From JAXGRD01 sp040766105 (GTDB lineage: Bacteria; Bacillota; Clostridia; Peptostreptococcales; Anaerovoracaceae): a stretch of DNA of 64,000 nucleotides. This document shows positions 8,058-17,041 of this stretch, one piece after another. Each line of letters starts with the position of its first letter. The first letter of the stretch is position 1. Below the pieces are notes generated by a model. It did not search any database and was not told where the DNA came from. It saw only the letters and a program-made list of their open reading frames with translations. A program made the position numbers and the translations under genes. Where the stretch lies: the NCBI GenBank assembly GCA_040766105.1, contig JAXGRD010000005.1, positions 1-64,000 on the forward strand, read 5' to 3'.

Positions 8058-8783
8058 ATGAAGACCTACAGAAAAAACTCTCGCAGAAATCCCTGGCGAA
8101 ACACCAGGCGGCGGCGGGAAATCCCCATAGAAAAAATAATGGCATGGCTATTGATCATCAGCATTCCGCTCATGATTATTTGCCTGACTTCAAATTTGGT
8201 TCTTCGCCTTCCCGATACTTATCAGTACAATCTTCGCGCTACCCAATCGGTGAGCCAGACGGGCCGGATGATCAGCGAAGATAAGGTGATTGAACTATTT
8301 GGAGACTTTATGTCGGGAAAGACCGACGAGCTGGTCCTCATGGAGGAAGTGGAATATCAGCCGGAAAACGTCTTCCACCCCGAAGATGAGAAGGCCATGA
8401 CCAATTTGAGAAATGCCTTGGATATTATTCTGATTGTAGGGCTACTCAACCTTGGTATTACGGCGTTGATTTACTTCTTCCTCATTCGATGGCGGAAAAA
8501 GGAGATTCACCTGCAGAATTACAAGCGCTCCATTTGGTCCTTTGCCCTTCTCACAGTGGCCAACAGTCTGATTAAACTGGTGCCACCCTTACGGGAAGCC
8601 ACATGGGGAAGAATCTTCGGGACGGATTTCCCCAAACACGATGTTTTGATTCAAATTTTGGAGAAATCCTTTGCGCTTCATGTTACAATATTTGATGTCA
8701 TCATATCCACGGTGCTCATGGCGATTTTAGGCTATGTCACCTGGCAGGTGGCAGGGAGAAAAAAGATATTTAAACGTTTTTAG
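8058..8783 (+). CDS. DUF1461-like integral membrane protein
   Basis: A 241-residue membrane protein with a basic N-terminus (about 25 residues rich in Arg) and four hydrophobic helices at about 28-50, 121-143, 163-182 and 210-233. A long non-membrane loop lies between helices 1 and 2. Topology, size and the conserved-looking loop (DKVIELFGDFMSGK) resemble the TIGR01906/DUF1461 family of unknown function. It is followed by a DJ-1 gene whose RBS overlaps this stop region, so the two are likely co-transcribed. Family assignment is tentative. Confidence 0.55.
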   Translation: MKTYRKNSRRNPWRNTRRRREIPIEKIMAWLLIISIPLMIICLTSNLVLRLPDTYQYNLRATQSVSQTGRMISEDKVIELFGDFMSGKTDELVLMEEVEYQPENVFHPEDEKAMTNLRNALDIILIVGLLNLGITALIYFFLIRWRKKEIHLQNYKRSIWSFALLTVANSLIKLVPPLREATWGRIFGTDFPKHDVLIQILEKSFALHVTIFDVIISTVLMAILGYVTWQVAGRKKIFKRF

Positions 8784-8793
8784 GAGGAATCAT

Positions 8794-9342
8794 ATGGTAT
8801 ATGTACATTTGGCGGAAGGCTTTGAAGAAATCGAAGCATTGACCATCGTAGATGTTCTGAGAAGAGCCGAAATTGAGACGATGACTGTTTCTATAGGAGA
8901 AAAAAGGGTAGTAGGGGCACATGGAGTGCCGGTCATGGCGGACCTTCTTTTTGAGGAGGCGGATTATTCCGCATGTGACATGATTGTTCTTCCCGGAGGA
9001 ATGCCCGGTACGACCAACTTGCAGAACCACAAGGGCCTGGAAGAAAACATTCGTGCCTTTGCCAGCGTCAACAGATGGATTGCGGCAATTTGTGCGGCAC
9101 CCATGATTTTGGGTGAGTTGGGCTTATTGGAAGGAAAGAAGGCAACTATTTATCCGGGAATGGAAGAGCACCTGATTGGAGCCGTTCCCATGGCGGATCC
9201 GGTAGTGGTGGACGGAAGAATTATCACTTCCAGAGCACCCGGAACGGCAATGCTCTTTGCATTGGAACTGATTAACGCTATTAAGGGCAAGACGGCAATG
9301 AATACGGTAGAAGAGGGGTTGCATCCTGTATGGAGCATCTAG
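8794..9342 (+). CDS. DJ-1/PfpI family protein
   Basis: A 182-residue DJ-1/ThiJ/PfpI superfamily protein, of the YajL/DJ-1 size class. The nucleophile-elbow cysteine is C100 in AAICAAPMILG, the N-terminal EGFEEIE supplies the conserved glutamate, and VLPGGMPG is the family glycine motif. Such proteins are linked to oxidative or carbonyl stress and protein or nucleotide deglycation, although the biochemical activity is debated. An in-frame extension upstream to 8734 exists, but the ATG at 8794 has an ideal RBS (TAGGAGG) and matches the family N-terminus. The 3' end overlaps the PHP gene by 13 nt. Confidence 0.87.
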   Translation: MVYVHLAEGFEEIEALTIVDVLRRAEIETMTVSIGEKRVVGAHGVPVMADLLFEEADYSACDMIVLPGGMPGTTNLQNHKGLEENIRAFASVNRWIAAICAAPMILGELGLLEGKKATIYPGMEEHLIGAVPMADPVVVDGRIITSRAPGTAMLFALELINAIKGKTAMNTVEEGLHPVWSI

Positions 9343-10115
9343 TAGATTATCACAATCACACATATTATTCCGACGGCACCGACTCTCCCACGGAAGTGGT
9401 GAAGCGAGCCAAGGAAAAGGGATATCACACCATTGCCATTACGGACCATGACGGTGTGGACGGCGTTGGTGAAGGAATCATCGCCGGAGAGGCGCTGGAT
9501 ATTCGCGTCATTGCCGGCATCGAGTTGTCCACAAAGTCGGAAATCGGTTCCGACATACATATCCTGGGCTATCACATTGACCCGAAGAACCCGGAGCTCT
9601 TGGACGCCTGCAGGCGGATTCGAGAAAAGAGGGAAGACAGAAATCGAAGACTGCTTGCAGCCCTGGAAGAAGATGGATATCCCCTGACCATGGAGGAACT
9701 GGTGACCGGGCCGGGACAAGACTTCATCGGCAAACCCACCATTGCCAGAGCCATGGTGAAGAAGGGATATATCAATCACACATGGGAGGCATTTCGGAAC
9801 ATCTTTGCCCAACCCCATATGCGGAAGATCAAAAAAATGAAGCTACCCACCCAAGAGGCAATCGACTTGGTGAAGGGAGCGGGAGGAATTGCTGTTCTGG
9901 CTCACCCCATGGAGATAAGCAAGATTGGCAAGAGAGGCAGTCCGGAGTTCTTTGAAAATCTGGACGACCTGCTGAAGACCCTGCGGAAGCAAGGGCTTAA
10001 GGGAATAGAGTGCATCTATCCGGATCACTCGGAAGAAGAGACGCTAAAGCTCATTGACCTTGCGGAGAAGTATCATCTTCACATAACCACAGGGTCGGAT
10101 TACCACGGAGACTAA
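9330..10115 (+). CDS. PHP-domain phosphoesterase
   Basis: A 261-residue PHP (polymerase and histidinol phosphatase) domain protein of the YciV/RNase AM-like group. Metal ligands are visible: HNH at 8-10, TDHDG near 39-43, GIELS, LAHPMEI in the middle of the C-terminal half, and SDYHGD at the very end. Relatives act on 3',5'-bisphosphonucleotides or as 5'-3' RNA/DNA exonucleases. The protein stops right after the last metal motif, so it lacks the 15-25 residue tail seen in many relatives. It overlaps the DJ-1 gene by 13 nt, and cysE follows after 10 nt. Confidence 0.85.
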   Translation: MEHLVDYHNHTYYSDGTDSPTEVVKRAKEKGYHTIAITDHDGVDGVGEGIIAGEALDIRVIAGIELSTKSEIGSDIHILGYHIDPKNPELLDACRRIREKREDRNRRLLAALEEDGYPLTMEELVTGPGQDFIGKPTIARAMVKKGYINHTWEAFRNIFAQPHMRKIKKMKLPTQEAIDLVKGAGGIAVLAHPMEISKIGKRGSPEFFENLDDLLKTLRKQGLKGIECIYPDHSEEETLKLIDLAEKYHLHITTGSDYHGD

Positions 10116-10125
10116 AGAGGAAACT

Positions 10126-10812
10126 ATGGCATTTTTCAAAACAACCAGAGAGGATATTAAAGCAGTAAAAGAGCGAGATCCGGCAGCAAGGACCAGCCTT
10201 GAGGTTTTCTTGTGTCACCCGGGCGTTTGGGCACGGATGTGGCACATTCCCGCGCATTGGCTGTACAAGCATAACGTGAAGCTACTGGCAAGAATCATGT
10301 CTCAGACCACCAGATGGCTGACGGGAATCGAAATCCATCCGGGTGCTGTGCTGGGAAAGAGAGTGGTCATCGACCATGGCATGGGCGTGGTAATCGGCGA
10401 AACCTCTGAAGTGGGGGACGACTGTACCATCTACCAAGGGGTAACCTTGGGCGGAACGGGGAAGGATGTGGGAAAGAGACATCCCACCATCGGAGACCGA
10501 GTGGTCATCAGTACGGGAGCAAAGGTACTGGGTCCGTTTAAGGTGGGCAACGATGTAAAGATCGGTGCGGGGTCCGTTGTCTTGAAGGAAGTTCCCGACG
10601 GCTGTACGGTTGTGGGAATCCCCGGAACCATTGTAAAGGTAAAGAAAAAGCCGTCATCGGAGATGGACGTGGCAACCATGCCCGATCCCATCGCCGTGGA
10701 AATGGAATGTCTGCGCAGAAGAGTCATCACCTTGGAAGAAGAATTGCGTAAGCACGGTGCTAACATAGAAATTGATTGTGAGGGGAAGAGGTTAGAAAAT
10801 GAAGATATATAA
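10126..10812 (+). CDS. cysE: Serine O-acetyltransferase
   Basis: A 228-residue enzyme making O-acetylserine from serine and acetyl-CoA, the first committed step of cysteine synthesis. The left-handed beta-helix of hexapeptide repeats is clear from about residue 65 to 170 (GIEIHPGAVLGKRVVIDHGMG, then TIYQGVTLGGTG and PTIGDRVVISTGAKVLGP). The conserved DHGMGVVIGETSEVG active-site region is present. The last ~40 residues form a charged tail. The 3' end overlaps cysS by 14 nt, an arrangement common in Firmicutes that couples cysteine supply to its tRNA charging. No T-box is seen upstream. Confidence 0.93.
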   Translation: MAFFKTTREDIKAVKERDPAARTSLEVFLCHPGVWARMWHIPAHWLYKHNVKLLARIMSQTTRWLTGIEIHPGAVLGKRVVIDHGMGVVIGETSEVGDDCTIYQGVTLGGTGKDVGKRHPTIGDRVVISTGAKVLGPFKVGNDVKIGAGSVVLKEVPDGCTVVGIPGTIVKVKKKPSSEMDVATMPDPIAVEMECLRRRVITLEEELRKHGANIEIDCEGKRLENEDI

Positions 10813-12196
10813 CACATTGACAAGAAAAAAGGAAGAGTTTGTACCCATCCATGAGGGAGAAGTGAGTATGTACGTGTGCGGACCCACGGTTTACAACTAC
10901 TTTCACATTGGCAACGCCAGACCCTTCGTGGTATTCGACACCATGCGGAAGTATCTGGAGTATCGGGGCAACAAGGTAAACTTCATCCAAAACTTTACCG
11001 ATGTTGACGACAAGATCATCAACAAGGCTAAGGAAGAAGGGGTATCCCCTTCGGATGTGAGTGAACGCTTCATCAAGGAATACTTTGCCGACGCCAAGGC
11101 CATCAATGTGGAAGAAGCGACGGTTCATCCCAGGGTGTCTCAGTCCATGGACGACATCATTGGCTTTGTCAAGGACCTGGTGGACAAGGGCTATGCCTAT
11201 GAAGTGGACGGAGATGTTTACTTCAGCGCCCGCAAGTTTGAAGGGTACGGAAAACTTTCCGGCCAAAATATTGACGATTTAGAGTCAGGGGCTCGCATCA
11301 TGGTGGAAGAAAAGAAGAAGGACCCCCTGGATTTCGCCCTTTGGAAGGCAAGGAAGTCGGAAGACGAAATTGCCTGGCAGTCACCGTGGGGTATGGGAAG
11401 ACCCGGCTGGCACATCGAGTGCTCCGCCATGTCGAGAAAATACCTGGGAGACAGCTTGGACATCCACGCCGGCGGCCAAGACCTGACCTTCCCCCATCAT
11501 GAAAATGAAATCGCCCAGTCGGAGGCGCACAACGGAAAGCCATATGTCAACTACTGGATGCACAACGGCTACATCACCGTGGATAAGGAAAAAATGAGCA
11601 AGTCCAAAGGAAATTTCTTCACCGTAAGAGATATTCTCAAGGAATACAAGGGAGAGGTCATCCGCTTCTTCCTCCTATCCGGACACTATAGAAACCCCAT
11701 CAACTTCAGCCAGGAACTGATGGAGCAGGCAAAGAACAGCTTGGCAAGAATGGAAAATGCCAAGTCCAACTTGGAATACTTGATTTCTACCCTCAAGGGA
11801 GAAATGACGCCTGAGGAAGAGAAGACGCTAGAGGGATTTGGGGAATACAGAGAGCAGTTCATTAAGGCAATGGACGACGACCTAAACACAGCCGATGCTA
11901 TTTCAGCGGTATTTGAACTGGTTACGGCAATCAATACGGCTGTGAAGGACGGTTCCAGCAAGGAGTTTGCGGAGAAATCCCTGGCGCTTCTCATGGAGTT
12001 GTGCGATGTGTTGGGACTGTTGCAGCAGGAAGAAGAGGCCGGTGTAGAGGATGATGTGCAAGCATTGGTGGACGAGCGCCAGGAGGCGCGAAAGGCGAAG
12101 AACTTTGCCCGTGCCGATGAGATTCGAGACATCCTCAAGGAAAAGGGCATCACCCTCAAGGATACCCCTCAGGGTGTGCAGATTATTAAGGAATGA
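10799..12196 (+). CDS. cysS: Cysteine-tRNA ligase
   Basis: A 465-residue class I aminoacyl-tRNA synthetase for cysteine. The HIGH-type motif is HIGNARP near residue 37. The zinc/cysteine-recognition residues sit in YVCGPTVYN and around the GWHIECSAMS and HHENEIAQSE motifs. KMSKSKGN provides the KMSKS loop near 265-272. A C-terminal helical anticodon-binding region ends with ARADEIRDILKEKGI. The length is typical. The ATG overlaps the cysE 3' end, and the stop overlaps the mrnC start (ATGA). Confidence 0.96.
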   Translation: MKIYNTLTRKKEEFVPIHEGEVSMYVCGPTVYNYFHIGNARPFVVFDTMRKYLEYRGNKVNFIQNFTDVDDKIINKAKEEGVSPSDVSERFIKEYFADAKAINVEEATVHPRVSQSMDDIIGFVKDLVDKGYAYEVDGDVYFSARKFEGYGKLSGQNIDDLESGARIMVEEKKKDPLDFALWKARKSEDEIAWQSPWGMGRPGWHIECSAMSRKYLGDSLDIHAGGQDLTFPHHENEIAQSEAHNGKPYVNYWMHNGYITVDKEKMSKSKGNFFTVRDILKEYKGEVIRFFLLSGHYRNPINFSQELMEQAKNSLARMENAKSNLEYLISTLKGEMTPEEEKTLEGFGEYREQFIKAMDDDLNTADAISAVFELVTAINTAVKDGSSKEFAEKSLALLMELCDVLGLLQQEEEAGVEDDVQALVDERQEARKAKNFARADEIRDILKEKGITLKDTPQGVQIIKE

Positions 12197-12588
12197 CTAA
12201 CAAGAATTACAATACAACGGCCCTCGCCTTCATGGGGGATGCGGTTTATGAAGTCTATGTACGACAGAGGGTGATGATGTCGGGACAGCCGGCTGCAGAC
12301 AAGCTCCACCGCATGGCAGTAAAATATGTCAATGCGGAGAGCCAAGCCAAAGCCATCAAGGCCCTATATGATGATCTTCCCCCGGAAGAACAGACCCTCG
12401 CAAGACGGGCAAGAAACCGAAAGACGGCAACAAAGGCCAAGAACGCCGACCCGGTAGCCTACAAATGGGCGACGGCCTTTGAAGCGCTCATCGGCCATCT
12501 CTATTTAACGGGACAAAGGGAGAGAATGGAGGAAATCATCCAATTGGCCATGGATATTATAGATAACAAGGTGCGTAAAGAGGAATGA
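12193..12588 (+). CDS. mrnC: Mini-ribonuclease III
   Basis: A 131-residue RNase III-fold enzyme without a double-stranded RNA-binding domain, which matures 23S rRNA in Firmicutes. The signature AFMGDAVYEVYVR contains the catalytic aspartate D16, and the second acidic site lies in FEALIGHLYLTG. It starts in a 4-nt ATGA overlap with cysS and ends in another 4-nt overlap with the next small gene, so it is tightly coupled in the operon. Confidence 0.93.
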   Translation: MTNKNYNTTALAFMGDAVYEVYVRQRVMMSGQPAADKLHRMAVKYVNAESQAKAIKALYDDLPPEEQTLARRARNRKTATKAKNADPVAYKWATAFEALIGHLYLTGQRERMEEIIQLAMDIIDNKVRKEE

Positions 12589-12785
12589 AAAAGAGAAAGA
12601 CAAGAAATAAAGCCAGAGATATGCTGGGGGATTACTACAAATCCAACCGGATGGTGGAGAAGGAAAATGCGGAGAATCTGAAGAAGGATCCACCGCCTTC
12701 CAAGTGGACCCCCGGGGCAAAGTTTATGCTCATCGCCATCATCATCTGTTTGATTGCCATCGTGATAAAGTATTTCGTTCTGTGA
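12585..12785 (+). CDS. Small single-pass membrane protein, unknown
   Basis: A 66-residue protein with a basic N-terminal half (KKRKTRNKARDMLGDYY) and a single hydrophobic helix at about residues 45-64 ending at the C-terminus. This suggests a tail-anchored cytoplasmic protein. It overlaps mrnC by 4 nt and is followed 8 nt later by thyA, so it is translated within the same operon. No family is recognised. Confidence 0.65.
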   Translation: MKKRKTRNKARDMLGDYYKSNRMVEKENAENLKKDPPPSKWTPGAKFMLIAIIICLIAIVIKYFVL

Positions 12786-12793
12786 GGTGAACA

Positions 12794-13624
12794 ATGAGTA
12801 AAGCGGATAAATTATTTGTGGATATGTGTAGGGACATCATTGAAAACGGCTATTCCTCGGAGGGCCAAATTGTGCGGCCCGTATGGGAAGACGGAACTCC
12901 TGCCCATACCATCAAGCAGTTCGGTGTTGTAAATCGCTATGACTTGGGAGAAGAATTTCCCGCTCTGACCTTGCGACCCACTGCTATTAAGTCGGCGGTG
13001 GATGAGCTCCTTTGGATTTGGCAGAGGAAGTCCAACAACATCAAGGATTTAAAGAGCAGCATTTGGGACGAGTGGGCAGACGAAGAGGGCTCCATCGGAA
13101 AGGCCTACGGCTATCAGTTGGGCGTCAAGTACAAGTTTCCCCATGGAGAAATGGACCAGGTGGACAACGTGCTGTGGCAATTGAAGAACCAACCCTACTC
13201 CCGAAGAATTCTGACCAATATTTTTAACTTTGCAGATTTGATGGAAATGGGGCTGGAGCCTTGCGCATACAGCATGACCTTTAATGTGACGGGAACCAAG
13301 CTAAACGGAATCCTCAACCAAAGATCCCAGGATATTTTGGCAGCCAACAATTGGAACGTGGTGCAGTATGCTGTGCTGATTCATATGTTTGCCCAGGTTT
13401 CGGGATTGGAGGCAGGGACGTTGATTCACGTGATTTCCGACGCCCATATTTACGACAGGCATGTGCCCATCATCAAGGAAATGCTGGAAAGACCCCAATT
13501 CCCCGCACCTAAGTTTACGTTGAATCCGGAAATCACAAACTTTTATGACTTTACCGTGGACGATATTCTCATAGAGGACTATCAAAAGAATCCCCAAATC
13601 AAGAATATCCCCATCGCCATATAA
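12794..13624 (+). CDS. thyA: Thymidylate synthase (ThyA type)
   Basis: A 276-residue folate-dependent thymidylate synthase converting dUMP to dTMP with methylene-tetrahydrofolate. Family landmarks are the LLWIWQ segment, the catalytic cysteine C157 in GLEPCAYSM, the RSQDILAANNWN dUMP-binding motif and DAHIYDRH. The residue after the catalytic cysteine is alanine rather than the histidine common in the E. coli-like group; the overall pattern fits another ThyA clade. It is directly followed by folA, which recycles the dihydrofolate it generates. Many Clostridia carry thyX at this position instead. Confidence 0.92.
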   Translation: MSKADKLFVDMCRDIIENGYSSEGQIVRPVWEDGTPAHTIKQFGVVNRYDLGEEFPALTLRPTAIKSAVDELLWIWQRKSNNIKDLKSSIWDEWADEEGSIGKAYGYQLGVKYKFPHGEMDQVDNVLWQLKNQPYSRRILTNIFNFADLMEMGLEPCAYSMTFNVTGTKLNGILNQRSQDILAANNWNVVQYAVLIHMFAQVSGLEAGTLIHVISDAHIYDRHVPIIKEMLERPQFPAPKFTLNPEITNFYDFTVDDILIEDYQKNPQIKNIPIAI

Positions 13625-13654
13625 CCGCTATTTTACAGTAAAGAGAGGAAACCT

Positions 13655-14149
13655 ATGAATGCTATTGTCGTCGTAGATCGGAACTGGTGTATCGGACGGG
13701 ACGGAAAACTCCTGGTTCATCTTCCCGGAGACTTAAAGTATTTTAAAGAGAAGACCTTGGGCAAGACCATTGTCATCGGCAGAAAGACCTTGGAATCCTT
13801 TCCCGGCGGGAATCCTCTTCCCCAGAGAGAAAACGTGGTGGTCACCGGCAACGGTAGCTACTGCAACGACAACTGTACCATTTGCTATTCCTTTGAGGGC
13901 TTGTTGGATGTATTGGGAAGAATCCCCAAGGATCAGGTGTTTATTGCAGGCGGTCAGAGCGTCTATGAACAGTTTATGCCCTATGTGAGCACCATCTATG
14001 TGACCAAGGTGGACAACACCTATGAGGGGGACAGATACTTCCCCAATCTGGATGAGGACGAGGATTTCCAACTAACTTGGACTTCCCCGGATCAGTTTGA
14101 AAACGGAGTGAAATACAACTTTGCAAAATATCAGCGAAAACAGCCATAG
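13655..14149 (+). CDS. folA: Dihydrofolate reductase
   Basis: A 164-residue DHFR with the expected motifs: MNAIVVVDRNWCIGRDGKLL at the N-terminus, FKEKTLGKTIVIGRKTLESFPGG for NADPH binding, and VFIAGGQSVYEQFM. It reduces dihydrofolate produced by ThyA just upstream. Its RBS (AGAGAGGAAA) is adequate. Its final 29 nt overlap the start of rlmB in another frame. Confidence 0.93.
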   Translation: MNAIVVVDRNWCIGRDGKLLVHLPGDLKYFKEKTLGKTIVIGRKTLESFPGGNPLPQRENVVVTGNGSYCNDNCTICYSFEGLLDVLGRIPKDQVFIAGGQSVYEQFMPYVSTIYVTKVDNTYEGDRYFPNLDEDEDFQLTWTSPDQFENGVKYNFAKYQRKQP

Positions 14150-14870
14150 AATCATCGGCAGAAATGCGGTGCTGGAAGCTCTGAAGAGTGGTCGAACCAT
14201 TGAGAAGATTCTTGTAGGCAAGGGGACGGAGGGTTCCGTTCAGAAAATCGTGGGCGCTGCCCGTGACAGGAAGATTCCTCTTCGGTTTTGCGAGAAGAGT
14301 GAGCTTGAAACTGCGGCCGGTGGAGGAAACCATCAAGGCGTGGTGGCTTTTGCATCTGCCCATGCCTATGCCACAGTGGAGGACATTCTCGCTTTGGCGA
14401 AAGAGCGAGGGGAGGATCCTTTTGTCGTACTCTTAGACGGTTTGGAAGACCCTCACAACTTGGGGGCGATTATGCGAACTGCGGAATGCGCCGGTGCTCA
14501 TGGCGTTATCATCGGGAAGAGGCGTGCTGTAGGCTTGACAGATGTAGTTGCAAAGGCATCGGCAGGGGCTATTGAGTATATGCCCTGCGCTCGTGTTTCC
14601 AACATGGTGCAGGCCATTGAAACCTTAAAGAAGAAGGGTCTTTGGATTGCTGCCTGCGATATGGGGAATCAACCCTATCACAGAGCGGACTTGAAGGGAC
14701 CCATTGGTTTGGTCATCGGCGGAGAAGGAAGCGGTGTGGGAAAGCTGGTCAAGGAAAAGTGTGACTTTGTCGTATCCATCCCAATGAAAGGACGAATCAA
14801 TTCCTTGAATGCATCCAATGCGGCGGCCATATTGATGTATGAAGTGAGAAGGCAGAGAGATGGAGAGTGA
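14121..14870 (+). CDS. rlmB: 23S rRNA 2'-O-methyltransferase (SpoU family)
   Basis: A 249-residue SpoU/TrmH-type methyltransferase. An N-terminal RNA-binding substrate domain (residues 10-75) is followed by the knotted SPOUT domain with VLLDGLEDPHNLGAIMRTAE, GLVIGGEGSGVG and IPMKGRINSLNASNAAAI. The start is a TTG nested 29 nt inside folA. A GGAG sits 10 nt upstream of it, and the protein N-terminus aligns with the usual RIIGRNAVLEAL motif, so no later start fits. It lies just before sigH, as in other Firmicutes. The target is probably G2251-type 23S methylation, but related SpoU paralogues cannot be excluded. Confidence 0.88.
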   Translation: MQNISENSHRIIGRNAVLEALKSGRTIEKILVGKGTEGSVQKIVGAARDRKIPLRFCEKSELETAAGGGNHQGVVAFASAHAYATVEDILALAKERGEDPFVVLLDGLEDPHNLGAIMRTAECAGAHGVIIGKRRAVGLTDVVAKASAGAIEYMPCARVSNMVQAIETLKKKGLWIAACDMGNQPYHRADLKGPIGLVIGGEGSGVGKLVKEKCDFVVSIPMKGRINSLNASNAAAILMYEVRRQRDGE

Positions 14871-15465
14871 TTTTACCGGCCTATCCCATGAAGACCTGGC
14901 AGTGTTAGCCCAAGGTGGACGGGAAGATGCCGAAGAATATTTGATTAGACAGTACAAGGATGTGGTCCGAAGCAAGGCGCATACTTATTTCATCATCGGC
15001 GCCCAGGTGGAGGACGTGGTGCAAGAGGGGATGATTGGACTGTTTAAGGCGATCAAGAGTTATAACGCGGGGAGGGAGACCACATTTCGAACCTATGCGG
15101 AGCGGTGCATTACCCGGCAGATCTTAGATGCCATTAAGGCGGCCAATCGAAAGAAGCATTCTCCTCTGAACACTTCCGTTTCTCTCAATCGTCCCGTGGT
15201 GAGCGAGTCGGCCAAGACCTTAGAGGAAGTTATCGTTGGGCGAGAAAATGTGGACCCGGAAGAGCTCCTCTTGGTGAAGGACCTGATCGACTTCGTGAGA
15301 ATCAATGAAAAGAAGAAGTTCAGCCCCTTGGAAGTGCAGGTGTGGAACGAGTATATGACGGGAAAGAGCTATGCCGAGATTGCCCTTGCACTGGGGAAAA
15401 AACCCAAGTCCATATACAACGCCATGGAGCGAATCAAGAAAAAAATATCCATGTATTTGGAGTGA
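14860..15465 (+). CDS. sigH: RNA polymerase sigma-H factor
   Basis: A 201-residue sigma factor of the SigH/Spo0H type. Region 2 is seen in VQEGMIGLFKAIKSYN and TFRTYAERCITRQILDAIK, a short region 3 in the middle, and a region 4 helix-turn-helix near the C-terminus (SYAEIALALGKKPKSIYNA). In Firmicutes it directs transition-phase, competence or sporulation genes. The start overlaps the rlmB end by 11 nt. The gene is full length. It is normally followed by tuf or rpmG; here an insertion element follows. Confidence 0.93.
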   Translation: MESDFTGLSHEDLAVLAQGGREDAEEYLIRQYKDVVRSKAHTYFIIGAQVEDVVQEGMIGLFKAIKSYNAGRETTFRTYAERCITRQILDAIKAANRKKHSPLNTSVSLNRPVVSESAKTLEEVIVGRENVDPEELLLVKDLIDFVRINEKKKFSPLEVQVWNEYMTGKSYAEIALALGKKPKSIYNAMERIKKKISMYLE

Positions 15466-15585
15466 ATTGAATTTGAGTTTCCGCAAATAGCCAAGCAGAA
15501 TATTTTTTGTGATATGAACCGGATACAAAACGGAGAGATATTGGAATCTGCCTCGGTATCCATGAAAATGAACATGCCAAAACTG

Positions 15586-16928
15586 CCTCACGTAAGTGGG
15601 GCAACTTTACATGGATGAATATGCCCTTCAGCAGAGGAAGCGGAAGGATACTTGAGGGTCTCGCTCTCGCAATGTTTTGTAGTATTTCTTAATCCCGGTC
15701 CTTGCGTGAGAGAGGACAATGTTTATGCCTTTTGCCATCTGGTAGTAGTAGAAGAGTACATTTTTGCGTAAGGGGTCAGCGTGTTCCATTACGCAGACTT
15801 TCAATTTGTGGGTGTGCTTCTTATGCTTAATCAAAGCCAGAAAGGTGATGGCATACGTAAGAAGTGTATTCAAGCAGTTCATGGCTCGTATGCTTCGTAC
15901 TCGCATGTTTTCAAATCCGAATCCTTGTTTTTTGAACCGGAAATATTCTTCAATTCGCCATCTGGAAAGATAATCCCTTGTGACTTTCACCACATCATCC
16001 TTGCCTTTCAGAGGTCTGTTTGTTGCCAGCATCATGGGATGTTCCCCAATCCCATACACCAAGACAAGATAAATGTTCTTTCTAGATGCTGTAATCTGTA
16101 CATTAAGATGGGAAAGGTATACGGTTTTCCATTCTCCTTGAATCATCACTTGTGTACGAAGCTTTCCCTTCCTTGAAGCGCAAAGTGTGTCCGCAGAAAG
16201 CCACTTGCCTTTATGGAGAATCTTTCGATTTCTCTTAATCCTGAGGATAAAGGTTTGCTCCAGTTCATACATGAGTCGCAGAAGGGCATTTTGATCATAG
16301 CCACGGTCTAAGACAAAGGTGGGGTTTCCTCCTAGGCGAGCTGCCACTTCTTGGATGCCCTTCTTTGTGACGGTATTGGCCGATGAATAGTTTTTTTCTG
16401 ACGAAGAATGGATATGGGAGAAGAGACTAATGGGCTGATGCTCCTTAGAAAGCACCACCATTTCTGTGACATGGTATCCTTTCTCGTAGATATCATTTTT
16501 AGAAGAGCCATCCTTCACAAGCCCTAAGGCTTCAAACTTTTCTCCGAAGGGCTTCACAATATCTGTATCATCCACCAGCACGATAGGGTCTTGCGGAATC
16601 ATATGCCGGATGACAGCATCGTAATTTTTCTTAGAAAATCGGATGTTGCTTACAAGGTTTCTGCTGAGGCGATCAATGAGATTTTTCTTACGGATGGGTT
16701 CTTTAAGCGAAGTTGCAATATCCGATAAGAGGACACTTTGAGAGTGAAGGATGCCATATGTCATATCTGCAGTGAACTTCTTTTCCGGTCTTGTCATGCC
16801 TTGAGAAAGTTTATTGGTAAAAGTGATAATTTCCCGTTTCGCCATCTGCGTATTTGTGGTAAAGTGAGTCATAAGGAGTCCTTTCTTTTTTGTTTAGTAG
16901 GAGTTATGGTTTCACTTAAATCCTACCA
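15586..16928 (-). mobile_element. IS4-family insertion sequence (boundaries tentative)
   Basis: The element carries one complete transposase on the minus strand. CAAAAACTG-like flanks suggest the boundaries: CAAAACTG occurs at 15578-15585 and again at 16929-16936, a possible 8-bp target duplication. The proposed ends share TAAGTG in inverted orientation but no long perfect terminal repeat, so the limits may shift by some bases. It separates sigH from tRNA-Thr and tuf, which are normally adjacent. Confidence 0.45.
15628..16872 (-). CDS. IS4-family DDE transposase
   Basis: A 414-residue transposase with the DDE catalytic triad spread as in IS4 relatives. The first aspartate is in VLVDDTDIVK, the second in FVLDRGYDQNA, and the glutamate is in the Y-(2)-R-(3)-E-(6)-K signature, seen as YLSRWRIEEYFRFKK. 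The open reading frame is intact, so the element may still be active. No other copy occurs in this window. It lies in reverse orientation to the surrounding housekeeping genes and ends about 160 nt after sigH. Confidence 0.9.
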   Translation of the reverse strand: MTHFTTNTQMAKREIITFTNKLSQGMTRPEKKFTADMTYGILHSQSVLLSDIATSLKEPIRKKNLIDRLSRNLVSNIRFSKKNYDAVIRHMIPQDPIVLVDDTDIVKPFGEKFEALGLVKDGSSKNDIYEKGYHVTEMVVLSKEHQPISLFSHIHSSSEKNYSSANTVTKKGIQEVAARLGGNPTFVLDRGYDQNALLRLMYELEQTFILRIKRNRKILHKGKWLSADTLCASRKGKLRTQVMIQGEWKTVYLSHLNVQITASRKNIYLVLVYGIGEHPMMLATNRPLKGKDDVVKVTRDYLSRWRIEEYFRFKKQGFGFENMRVRSIRAMNCLNTLLTYAITFLALIKHKKHTHKLKVCVMEHADPLRKNVLFYYYQMAKGINIVLSHARTGIKKYYKTLRERDPQVSFRFLC

Positions 16929-17041
16929 CAAAACTGGGTTGGATTCCTTTTATTTTCAATGATTATTTGGATATTTTTCTTGGAGATTCATCAAAGACTT
17001 TGCAAGCAAACTGAAATGCGGAAACTCAAAGAATTGAATCG

